Counted from the first letter of the stretch, positions 1-5,618 are shown. The stretch: 8,325 bases of DNA from an uncultured Pirellulaceae bacterium (GCA_934255105.1 CAKQNH010000168.1:1-8325); one strand, 5' to 3'. Notes: generated by a model not told the origin, from the sequence alone. Made by a program: numbers and translations.

Positions 1-1051
1 CTGCGTATTCCTTGCACAATGCGTTGTATGCTTCTCGAGCGATCGCAATGCGGTTCGCAACGATAGCAACCTTCTGTAGACCATGTGCTTTAGCCAATCG
101 CATCGCTTCTTTCACGAGTTGTTTGGCAACGGTCGCAGGCTTCGCGTTCTTCGCATTCTTGGCAATAACTAACTCAACGGGCTTACTGCAATCATGCCTC
201 AACTTCAGTGCTGAGTCGATTTCGTAGTCCGTCGACTCCAGAGAGAAGACCTTCGACTCGCCTAAATCCGCAGGTGGCGTCGCAGTCATTTGAACGTAAT
301 CAAAAGGTGACTCAACAACCTGACTCGCCCATTTTTCGCTGCGATAGCGCTTAACCGCGTCCAGCGTCTGGCTGAAAGGCTTGGAACAATGAGCTTCATC
401 CAGGATGATCAAACTGTCGTTGGCTGTAAGCGCCGCGTGAATTGACAAATTGCGATCCGAAACACCGTAGCCACGGAATAGCAGACGCGAGCCAACTTGA
501 TCAACTGTACTTGTTAGGATGGTTGGCTGTAGCAGAGAGCGAACCCAAGAGTCGTTGCGATAGATACCGCCACGCAACTCGAAGCAGTCCAAGGGTGGTG
601 CCGAATCATCGCCGGTGAGTTGCCGTAGCCACCATGCAACTTCGCCAAGAATTTGGCGTTGTTCAGGTTTGCCGGTTTGCAACTTGCTTGGCACAAGTGA
701 ATCACGAAGGCGATTTGCAATCGATCGAGCGCGAATAAAGGCTTCGTTTACGATAATTCGGCGATCGACGACAAAGAAAATCCTACGCGGAGCAGTCAAT
801 CGTCCATCTTTGCGATTGGCTATGGCGGCTTGAAAGGCAAGTGAAAACACAGCGATCTCAATGGTCGTCGTCTTGCCGCTAGCCGTTGGTAGCTTTATGT
901 AGTCTGGCCAACCAGTGCGGCAGACCTGACGCACCAGACGACGTTGCCATTCGAAAGGTGATCGATCTGGCTTGTCTTCTTCACTATTCACCGCGCGATA
1001 AAACGCGTCAAAATCATCAATTTCCAGCGGCAGTGGCTGAGACTTACTCAT
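1..1051 (-). CDS. cas3: Cas3 helicase of type I-G CRISPR-Cas, N-terminal 350 residues (cut by window edge)
   Basis: This is the ATP-dependent helicase (normally helicase plus nuclease) that Cascade recruits to unwind and degrade target DNA. I translated it from the ATG at 1051 to the window edge with no stop. Superfamily 2 motifs are clear: motif I LPTASGKT at residues 54-61, motif II DEAH at 218-221, and motif III TATPP at 256-260. No HD nuclease domain precedes the helicase, which begins almost at once. In the type I-U/I-G family the HD domain lies at the C-terminus, so it should be beyond the left edge. The start overlaps the csb2 stop as ATGA, indicating translational coupling in one operon. 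The partial frame shows no frameshift. Cas8 (Csx17 or Csb3) and adaptation genes, if present, would lie further left. Confidence 0.93.
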   Translation of the reverse strand, partial: MSKSQPLPLEIDDFDAFYRAVNSEEDKPDRSPFEWQRRLVRQVCRTGWPDYIKLPTASGKTTTIEIAVFSLAFQAAIANRKDGRLTAPRRIFFVVDRRIIVNEAFIRARSIANRLRDSLVPSKLQTGKPEQRQILGEVAWWLRQLTGDDSAPPLDCFELRGGIYRNDSWVRSLLQPTILTSTVDQVGSRLLFRGYGVSDRNLSIHAALTANDSLIILDEAHCSKPFSQTLDAVKRYRSEKWASQVVESPFDYVQMTATPPADLGESKVFSLESTDYEIDSALKLRHDCSKPVELVIAKNAKNAKPATVAKQLVKEAMRLAKAHGLQKVAIVANRIAIAREAYNALCKEYA

Positions 1052-2769
1052 TTCTTCTTCCTCTCAAGTTCAACCGATTTGCACAGTCCATAGCCGATAA
1101 AACGCCCCGCCCCAACCAGCACAGGTCCGAGTACGCTGCGATCGAAGCGGAGGAAAACGTGTATTTGCGGACGGCTCGGCTTGCCGTTACGCGCGGGCAT
1201 GTTCGGAAAACCATCGCCCAGTGGCACAGTTTCGTTACGATTGTTATTCGCTCGACTTTCAGCGCGAAATGGCCTTGATTTCCCATAAGCACGCGGTGCG
1301 CCAGTGTGCCAGCTTGTTGTATCGATGTCGATTTCGATTGGTTTCGGCAAACCGGCTCGCAAGCAGGATTCGGCGATCGTTTGGCGAACCTCTACTTCCC
1401 ATGCGCGTCGGTCGTCGCCAACCGTCGTCTTTGGAAAGCGATCCAATACGACCGGCGTTACGCTTGCCCAGGTACAACTGGGGCCAACCCAAGATTTGGT
1501 TTTCAGTGACTGCGGCGGCTCTGGACGTTCTTCTAAAACCACATGCCATGTACCTAAATTGCCAAGTTTGAGTTCTACATCGCGGGGCTCACCGATTTTG
1601 TCGAACAACAAAGGGCCGAGCATTGGCCCACAAACCTCGGAGGGGACGAACGAAGAGCGAGGTAATGCCATCGCAAGTCCCATGATATGCCCGTCGGCAT
1701 ATTTACTCCCAACCCAGGGCAATGCCAAAAACGCGACGTGAGGCTCTGCGGTAGGTTTTCCCGAAACTGGATCATGACCACCTAGCCACGCTGGCGTAGG
1801 ATTTTCTGGGCAGTGAGACATGGCGGCGGCCCTAAGTCGCGTCGTCAAAGCAAGTGTATCTTGGATGCCAAGGCTTCGCATGTCATGGCGGTCCGATTTG
1901 GCTAGGACCAAAAGTTCAGAATCGAAATGCTCACCCTCAACTATGATGTCGGATTCATCAGTGTTATCACTACGTCGATAGCCTTGCCACAATCCAAGCG
2001 TAGGGGGTGTGGGATCAGGAGCTCGCAAATGACTTTTGAATGGCATGCCAAAGATTTTCTCGAATGCCGCCTTTGCATCTTTTTGTGCCTTACCCTTGAG
2101 AGATTCGATCTCAAGCTTTAGGTCCGCAAATTGCTCGATCTGGTCCGCATTGCATGCAACCTTCAACCGTTCAAGCTCACCCTCACCAGCGATCCGTACA
2201 TGCACTTTCGTCGCGCGTGATGAGGGATTCCACTGAACGCGAAATTGCGATTCACTTAGGTGCTCAAGTTGATCGATCTCGGCCCAGACACGGACAAACG
2301 ATGACGAATGGCCGACACGAATAACTTGTGCACAAATCCTAGTCAGTGCTTCGAAATGCTGCTCAACGTCGGGCAAATTGTGCCAGACAAATTGCACGAG
2401 CGGATCAATAGGGATCGCAGTAGGGTAGCTTCGTTCTTGCTTGGAACGGGCAAGTCCGGGTGTCGACTGCAAGACCGAAGTATTGACCGTCAATTTGTCA
2501 TTGATCGGCACATAGTATTTTACGCTGGAGCGCTCAGGTGCTTCGCTAGCGTGAATCTCTGGCGGTGGTAACGACTCAAACCATTTGAGCGCAGCTATGA
2601 CATTGGTATCAGTGGCCGTTTCAGCTTCGAAAGCCTCAAAGTAAGCAGCGGCCATTGCCATAAAGAGTCGTCCAGGATGAGGCGGCCACTCAGGTTTATC
2701 GCGATCCGCCACAGTTGCAGCCACGCAGCGCCCTGTTATGAAATCGACATTGATCGTTAGAGAACTCAC
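1048..2769 (-). CDS. csb2: Csb2, type I-G Cas5-Cas6 fusion (GSU0054 family)
   Basis: This 573-residue protein should act both as the Cas5 subunit at the crRNA 5' end of Cascade and as the Cas6-type endoribonuclease that cuts CRISPR repeats. The N-terminus contains the family-typical PEWPPHPGRLFMAMAAAY (residues 27-43), a Cas5-like RAMP start. The C-terminal half shows a Cas6-like region with HVAFLALPW near residue 344. It ends with a glycine-rich loop, GPVLVGAGRFIGYGLC (548-563), preceded by IHVFLRF. The start is GTG at 2769, with GGAG about 8 bases upstream inside the end of csb1. It begins 2 bases after the csb1 stop and overlaps cas3 by 4 bases (ATGA). Length is typical for the family. The catalytic residue of the Cas6 part cannot be assigned by eye. 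This enzyme is the expected processor of the mini-array at 4769-4942. Confidence 0.9.
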   Translation of the reverse strand: MSSLTINVDFITGRCVAATVADRDKPEWPPHPGRLFMAMAAAYFEAFEAETATDTNVIAALKWFESLPPPEIHASEAPERSSVKYYVPINDKLTVNTSVLQSTPGLARSKQERSYPTAIPIDPLVQFVWHNLPDVEQHFEALTRICAQVIRVGHSSSFVRVWAEIDQLEHLSESQFRVQWNPSSRATKVHVRIAGEGELERLKVACNADQIEQFADLKLEIESLKGKAQKDAKAAFEKIFGMPFKSHLRAPDPTPPTLGLWQGYRRSDNTDESDIIVEGEHFDSELLVLAKSDRHDMRSLGIQDTLALTTRLRAAAMSHCPENPTPAWLGGHDPVSGKPTAEPHVAFLALPWVGSKYADGHIMGLAMALPRSSFVPSEVCGPMLGPLLFDKIGEPRDVELKLGNLGTWHVVLEERPEPPQSLKTKSWVGPSCTWASVTPVVLDRFPKTTVGDDRRAWEVEVRQTIAESCLRAGLPKPIEIDIDTTSWHTGAPRAYGKSRPFRAESRANNNRNETVPLGDGFPNMPARNGKPSRPQIHVFLRFDRSVLGPVLVGAGRFIGYGLCKSVELERKKK

Positions 2770-2771
2770 AA

Positions 2772-4061
2772 TTAGGCTCCCTCTTCCGCACCACTCTTGA
2801 CGGCCAGTTCTTGGCTCTTGCGAACCAATTCAATCAACTTCTTCGCTGGTTTGAGCACAAGAGCCTCTTCCCGCCACGGCAGTTTTTTCGCCTTCGCATC
2901 CTTGATTGCAGCTGCGAGCAATTGAATCGCTTCGTCAGCCGTCAACTGGAATGGTTTTGGTGGCTCACCATCGCTCGACAGCAGTTCCCACTTCGGCTTT
3001 TCCGTCACAGTCAACAAACAACGCGATCGCAAGTCCAATCCGCGTTCAGCCGCAAGTACGGCCCCACAAAGTCCCAATGCAGCTAGAACAGTCTGCGCCG
3101 CACGATTCACATCGGCATCGTTCTTGCCTTTCGCATCCAGCGGAAACCGCAAGCGTCGGAGTGCAGGCAAAGAGATCACTGTTGTTTGCTCTGCATATCG
3201 AATCGTGACGCCGCCAGCGAGGTAGACTCGCGCTCCATCTTCCCCGAGCGGATCGCGCACCGTATCGGAGATAGAAGGAGCAATATTGCCGTGATTAACC
3301 TCAGAGGGCTTGCCTTCTTTGCCAACCAGCACGGGCTTCTTGCTCTTGTCAACCTTGGCTAATTCCGCACTGGTCGTCCAAGCGCCATCGCTGCCTTCGT
3401 AGATAGGTCCAGCTTTTAGCATAATCGCAAGCGGGTCCATTCGACTACTCGTCTTAACCCCCAACGACGCGTCGATGCCAATGATTTCTGAGACTACCGC
3501 CCTCTGAAACTTGACGCCCAAACCACCTTTGGGTCCGGTGGAGTCCCAGATGCCATAGACTAGCGCGGTGGGGCATAGTTCAAATAAAGGTGTCGCATTT
3601 CTCAGCGTTGCCACGATGATTTTGCGTCCCTCATCGGTGCTGCGAAACGGCTTTCCGTCGAGCTCGCTATCGCGCAGGATCGCATCCGCGATACGATGTG
3701 GCGCTTCAAGACTGGTAACACGCCCGATCGGTTCATACAACCCCTCGTCCGTCGAGCCAGGATCGACAATCGGAATGTCATTGAAATCAACCTCGACCAC
3801 AGGTATGTTGATTCGTTCCTCATCCACTGCATCCTGCAATGCTTCCTCCGCGCGGTTGGCCTGGCTCTGCACCGAGTCTAGCAAAACACATCGCACAGGC
3901 TCTTCGACGCCGGCGACTCGTCGCATCTCCATCGCATAGACGGCTCCTGCGTACGTAGGTGGGAAGACCTTGTCTCCCTCTCCGCCAGCCGGCTGCAAAC
4001 GTGTTCGACATCGAAATGCGGCTGCGTTGCGGACAGCGCTCTGAAGTTCAGATAATTTCAT
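2772..4061 (-). CDS. csb1: Csb1, type I-G Cas7 backbone protein (GSU0053 family)
   Basis: Csb1 is the Cas7-type RAMP that coats the crRNA spacer in type I-G Cascade. The diagnostic N-terminal block FRCRTRLQPAGGEGDKVFPP lies at residues 16-35, followed by VLLDSVQSQANR (59-70), RIADAILRDSELDGKPFR (about 123-140) and PTALVYGIWDSTGPKGGLG (164-182). I chose ATG 4061 (429 aa) because GGAG lies 9 bases upstream and the family block begins about 15 residues in. The longer frame back to 4130 needs a TTG start and adds a basic, proline-rich stretch without family character. It is the first clear gene of the operon and is followed 2 bases later by csb2. It has no obvious damage and probably works with csb2, cas3 and an unseen cas8. 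Confidence 0.93.
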   Translation of the reverse strand: MKLSELQSAVRNAAAFRCRTRLQPAGGEGDKVFPPTYAGAVYAMEMRRVAGVEEPVRCVLLDSVQSQANRAEEALQDAVDEERINIPVVEVDFNDIPIVDPGSTDEGLYEPIGRVTSLEAPHRIADAILRDSELDGKPFRSTDEGRKIIVATLRNATPLFELCPTALVYGIWDSTGPKGGLGVKFQRAVVSEIIGIDASLGVKTSSRMDPLAIMLKAGPIYEGSDGAWTTSAELAKVDKSKKPVLVGKEGKPSEVNHGNIAPSISDTVRDPLGEDGARVYLAGGVTIRYAEQTTVISLPALRRLRFPLDAKGKNDADVNRAAQTVLAALGLCGAVLAAERGLDLRSRCLLTVTEKPKWELLSSDGEPPKPFQLTADEAIQLLAAAIKDAKAKKLPWREEALVLKPAKKLIELVRKSQELAVKSGAEEGA

Positions 4062-4306
4062 TATTTTAGGTCTCCGTCGGCTTGGCTTGGATTGTGAAGG
4101 AATCGGTACTGCAAGATACCAAACTAGCAAATGCTTGTGACACGTTTGGTCACGACCGAAGTTGAAATGAAAGTATTTACGAATATCGGAATTGATACTG
4201 GCCGCTCAAAATTCGCATGGTTACAGAGGTATCAATCCGATAGGCCGCAATTGAGAAAACCCTACTGCGGCAGCTTTAAATAGATGCAGTAGCACAGAAC
4301 GCGTCA
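4062..4306. promoter_or_regulatory. Upstream region of csb1 with two TATC-N-GATA dyads
   Basis: This 245-base gap separates csb1 from the 72-aa gene on the same strand. It contains two similar short palindromes, TATCggaattGATA at 4184-4197 and TATCaatccGATA at 4230-4242. Each is followed within 2 bases by GGCCGC, at about 45-base spacing. A separate dyad, GTGAC-N7-GTCAC, lies at 4137-4153, 76 bases upstream of the csb1 start. These are candidate operator sites for a regulator of the cas operon. I could not identify a convincing -35/-10 pair here, so the operon may instead be driven from upstream of the 72-aa gene (see 4662-4689). Confidence 0.35.
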
Positions 4307-4525
4307 CTAATACTTCGCCTTGCGAGGCAAGCCGCCATTGGCTTCACCTCGCTTCCTCAACCGGACAAGGTGCTGCAAGATCTCGTCTTCACTTGCCCCT
4401 GGGCAGATCAACCGAACTTTGGTGACAAACTCCTCGCGAAGTGTTTCGGTAGTCAAAATCGGCTCTACGGCCACAGGGATTTCCCTGTAAACGCGTACGA
4501 TCGCATTTTCCAATAAATCAAACAT
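4307..4525 (-). CDS. Small 72-aa protein of unknown function between the cas operon and the CRISPR mini-array
   Basis: I do not recognise a named family. The chosen ATG at 4525 has GGAG 8 bases upstream. An in-frame ATG at 4564 (85 aa) is possible. The protein is mixed alpha-helical and charged, with MFDLLENAIVRVYREIPVAV at the start, then LREEFVTKVRLICPGASEDE. The end is very basic, LRKRGEANGGLPRKAKY, a tail style I associate with small planctomycete hypotheticals (recollection, not a search). There is no signal peptide or membrane segment. It lies upstream of csb1 on the same strand and downstream of a good predicted promoter, so it may be the first gene of the cas transcript or a separate unit. 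Because the array's first spacer partly matches DNA just upstream of that promoter, this gene is the most direct candidate for crRNA-guided regulation. Confidence 0.6.
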   Translation of the reverse strand: MFDLLENAIVRVYREIPVAVEPILTTETLREEFVTKVRLICPGASEDEILQHLVRLRKRGEANGGLPRKAKY

Positions 4526-4560
4526 TTCGAGTACTCCAGAAATTAAAGCTTGTGGAGCCC

Positions 4561-4587
4561 TCATTGATGGCCGATAATAGCGGTCAT
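4561..4587 (-). other. Possible 8-codon leader ORF with its ribosome site in a small hairpin
   Basis: On the minus strand, ATG at 4587 opens MTAIIGHQ and stops at TGA 4563-4561. A GGAG lies 8 bases upstream, inside a short stem CGCGG/CCGCG (4588-4602) with a 5-base loop. The TGA overlaps an in-frame ATG (4564) of the downstream 72-aa gene. This could be a translationally coupled leader, or chance. It shows no run of rare codons of the kind described for CreT toxins. Confidence 0.15.
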
Positions 4588-4661
4588 CGCGGGAACTCCG
4601 CGGTAAAGTAGGGGCCGCTCCGCGCAAAAGTCTGACAGGACAACGTGGGGCGGCCTTATTC

Positions 4662-4689
4662 TTTTTATCAATTTACGGCACAAAGTCAA
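4662..4689 (-). promoter_or_regulatory. Predicted sigma-70-like promoter for the 72-aa gene and possibly the cas operon
   Basis: Read on the minus strand, TTGACT (4689-4684) is followed after 16 bases by TAAAAA (4667-4662). The first box matches the -35 consensus at 5 of 6 positions and the second matches the -10 at 4 of 6. The predicted transcript would start near 4655 and reach the 72-aa gene and then csb1. The seed target of spacer 1 (4713-4732) lies just upstream. A full 37-base protospacer would end near 4696, 7 bases before the -35 box. Planctomycete promoter rules are not well known to me, so this is tentative. Confidence 0.4.
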
Positions 4690-4712
4690 GCGACATCCGC
4701 GAGGTTTTCACA

Positions 4713-4732
4713 CTTTCCAAATCTAATCTCAG
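4713..4732 (-). promoter_or_regulatory. Partial protospacer for spacer 1 of the adjacent mini-array, with TTA PAM
   Basis: Read 5'->3' on the minus strand from 4732, this 20-mer equals the first 20 nt of spacer 1 (4804-4823) except at positions 6, 9 and 14. Beyond position 20 the match drops to background. The three bases 5' of it on the minus strand (4735-4733) are TTA, fitting the TTN PAM established for the Geobacter sulfurreducens type I-U system. A crRNA from spacer 1 would pair with the plus strand here. The site sits between a predicted minus-strand promoter and the plus-strand array. Confidence 0.6.
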
Positions 4733-4763
4733 TAACATAGTATTTCGAAACTCAGTATGTTAC
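4714..4763 (+). promoter_or_regulatory. Array leader: tentative plus-strand promoter and an 8-bp dyad
   Basis: A weak plus-strand promoter candidate is TTTCCA (4714-4719), an 18-base spacer and TAGTAT (4738-4743), which would start transcription shortly before the first repeat. GTAACATA (4732-4739) and TATGTTAC (4756-4763) form a perfect 8-bp inverted repeat around TTTCGAAA-like sequence. CTCAGTA is also directly repeated (4728-4734, 4751-4757). If the promoter is real, the spacer 1 target covers its -35 box. The dyad could bind a dimeric regulator, perhaps the XRE protein encoded downstream, which is inference only. Confidence 0.3.
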
Positions 4764-4795
4764 CATACCTAAGACCGCTGGAATCACCAGACTCC

Positions 4796-4868
4796 ATTGA
4801 AGCCTGAGCTTTGATTCGGAAAGATAGTCCGATCAAGCAACTTTCCGCGATCGAAAGATCGCGGCCTC
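4796..4868 (+). ncRNA. Predicted crRNA-like RNA 1 (regulatory candidate)
   Basis: If the Cas6 part of Csb2 cuts below each repeat hairpin, 8 nt before the repeat end, this 73-nt RNA results. It would carry handle AUUGAAGC from the first degenerate repeat, spacer 1, and the intact hairpin of the central repeat as its 3' end. The parts needed for such an RNA are exactly those conserved. Its first 20 spacer nucleotides match the array leader at 17 positions, and the rest do not match. That pattern fits Cascade binding without full R-loop formation and cleavage, as known for CreR and CreA RNAs. Function is inferred. Confidence 0.5.
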
Positions 4869-4941
4869 ATTGAAGCCAATCGAGTTGGCTAATCGTCCTC
4901 CACAAGCAATCAAATTTCTGCGGTCGAAAGTTTGCGGCCAC
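4869..4941 (+). ncRNA. Predicted crRNA-like RNA 2
   Basis: By the same processing rule this would be handle AUUGAAGC of the central repeat (4869-4876), spacer 2 (from 4877), and the weakened hairpin of the third repeat. That hairpin contains two G-U pairs, one U-G pair and one U-U mismatch. I found no seed-quality match for spacer 2 in this window, so it may be an ordinary immune spacer or a decayed one. Confidence 0.4.
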
Positions 4942-4944
4942 ACC

Positions 4945-5310
4945 ATGAAAAAGAAGCCAACACACGAACGAGTTCGGCGAGAGTTGACTGCCGAAGAACG
5001 AAAGCGACTTGCGTTTGCGAGGAAAAAAGTTGAAGCGACTAAGGCTGCAATTCTGGCGGAAGGGCGCAACCGGAAAAAAGCTTGGGAGGCCATGCGGCAT
5101 GATGCGCAGGCCGCCATCGCGGAATTGAAATCAGAACGGGAACGACTTGGACTAAGCTTAGCGGCCGTCGAGGCGAGTAGCGGGCTGGAACAGAGCGCAC
5201 TTTCGCGTTTGGAAAACGATCCAACGGCAAACCTCACCATGTTGACGCTCCAGCGCTACGCACTTGCACTAGGAATGTCAGTTGCCACGAACGTTCAGGC
5301 TGGGAAGTGA
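4945..5310 (+). CDS. XRE-family helix-turn-helix transcriptional regulator
   Basis: This 121-residue protein has a very basic N-terminal helical stretch with RRELTAEERKRLAFARKKVE (residues 11-30). A Cro/C1-type helix-turn-helix follows at about 61-112: LKSERERLGLSLAAVEASSG, then QSALSRLEND and LTMLTLQRYALALGMS. It is probably a DNA-binding repressor or antitoxin-like regulator. ATG 4945 is preferred over an in-frame TTG at 4870, because the longer form would read through spacer 2 and the third repeat. No good ribosome site precedes 4945; the bases upstream are the third CRISPR repeat itself. Its mRNA therefore probably begins in, or passes through, the mini-array. No toxin gene partner is evident next to it. 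Confidence 0.8.
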   Translation: MKKKPTHERVRRELTAEERKRLAFARKKVEATKAAILAEGRNRKKAWEAMRHDAQAAIAELKSERERLGLSLAAVEASSGLEQSALSRLENDPTANLTMLTLQRYALALGMSVATNVQAGK

Positions 5311-5345
5311 GGTGCCATGTGTGCGAGATTGGAGGAGACTCAAGT

Positions 5346-5411
5346 GAGAACTCAAGGGACACCGCACGTTCACGGGTGGGTTAGCACCACCTGGCAAAGC
5401 GCAGTGTCCCC
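5346..5411. repeat. Dispersed hairpin repeat, short-loop form, copy 1
   Basis: The left arm GGGACACCGCACGTTC (5356-5371) and right arm CAAAGCGCAGTGTCCC (5395-5410) are inverted, pairing at 12 of 16 positions. They enclose a loop nearly identical to that of the copy at 6435-6491 (GTTAGCACCACCTGG shared). The flank GAGAACTCAAGGG (5346-5358) is identical to that of the copy at 7802, so the unit extends left of the hairpin. It resembles a REP or MITE-type non-autonomous element. Confidence 0.7.
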
Positions 5412-5445
5412 GCGAGCGGGCAAAGCGCAGTGTCCCCGCGAGCGG
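5394..5445. repeat. Exact 26-bp tandem duplication of the repeat's right arm
   Basis: The unit GCAAAGCGCAGTGTCCCC plus GCGAGCGG occurs twice in a row (5394-5419 and 5420-5445) without a mismatch. It contains the right arm of the hairpin repeat and 8 flanking bases. The exactness suggests a recent slip or a failed excision or insertion event. Confidence 0.85.
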
Positions 5446-5460
5446 TCCCCGTGCGCACTT

Positions 5461-5478
5461 GGCAACGGGCTATGTCCC
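5461..5478. repeat. Orphan right arm of the hairpin repeat family
   Basis: GGCAACGGGCTATGTCCC differs at only two positions from the right arm of the copy at 6435-6491. No matching left arm precedes it, but a 7-bp dyad CGCACTT/AAGTGCG (5454-5460, 5480-5486) surrounds it. It is likely a decayed or partial copy. Confidence 0.5.
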
Positions 5479-5522
5479 TAAGTGCGTCGCCGCGCGAAGT
5501 TTTGGATCGCAAACCATGCAGG

Positions 5523-5618
5523 AATTCAAGGGCCACAGCACGTTGGTGGGTGGGATGAGCCTGACGACTGTCGTTAGCCAGCATCTCAGGCTTGCCACCT
5601 ATCCAAGTGCTATGCCCC
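5523..5618. repeat. Dispersed hairpin repeat, long-loop form, copy 1
   Basis: It begins AATTCAAGGGCCACAGCACG, continues GTTGGTGGGTGGGATGA, and ends with GCCACCTATCCAAGTGC and TATGCCCC. The outer arms are complementary with a few mismatches. The first half is nearly identical to the copy at 7802-7900, while the loop centre differs. Together with the other copies this fills most of the gene-free stretch 5311-5676, in which I see nothing else. Confidence 0.65.

Larger units (their letters stand above)
4769..4942 (+). CRISPR. Degenerate two-spacer CRISPR mini-array, period 73 bp
   Basis: Three repeat units occur at an exact 73-bp period. The central repeat (about 4841-4876) is intact. It has a perfect 8-bp stem CCGCGATC/GATCGCGG with a GAAA loop (4845-4864), then GGCCTC and the handle ATTGAAGC. 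The third unit (about 4914-4942) matches it at 23 of 28 positions, keeps most of the hairpin through G-U pairs, and loses the handle. The first unit (about 4769-4803) has diverged in its 5' part. It keeps a 4-bp hairpin CTGG/CCAG (4778-4790) and an exact CATTGAAGCC (4795-4804). The two spacers (4804-4840 and 4877-4913) are unrelated. ATTGAAGC as 3' end is typical of crRNA 5' handles and sets the plus orientation, opposite to the cas genes. No further repeats are visible on either side. Confidence 0.75.

Noticed and set aside
886..1741. Plus-strand frames over cas3 and csb2 (for example 886-1278, 1304-1741)
   Set aside because: They are antisense to recognisable Cas proteins, lack ribosome sites and show no protein-like domain pattern.
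4062..4130. Longer csb1 start at 4130
   Set aside because: It needs a TTG codon with no ribosome site and adds residues without Csb1 character; ATG 4061 has GGAG 9 bases upstream.
4126..4143. Spacer 2 match to the csb1 upstream region (CACAAGCA)
   Set aside because: Only 8 bases match, at the 3' end of the spacer and without a seed, so it is expected by chance.
4842..4864. Reading the perfect GAAA-loop hairpin as a transcription terminator
   Set aside because: No T-run follows on the plus strand, a second related hairpin occurs exactly 73 bases later, and the ATTGAAGC handle follows; a CRISPR repeat explains all three.
4870..4944. TTG start at 4870 for the XRE regulator
   Set aside because: It would place a CRISPR spacer and repeat in the coding region; the short open stretch is easily due to chance. 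Kept only as an alternative.
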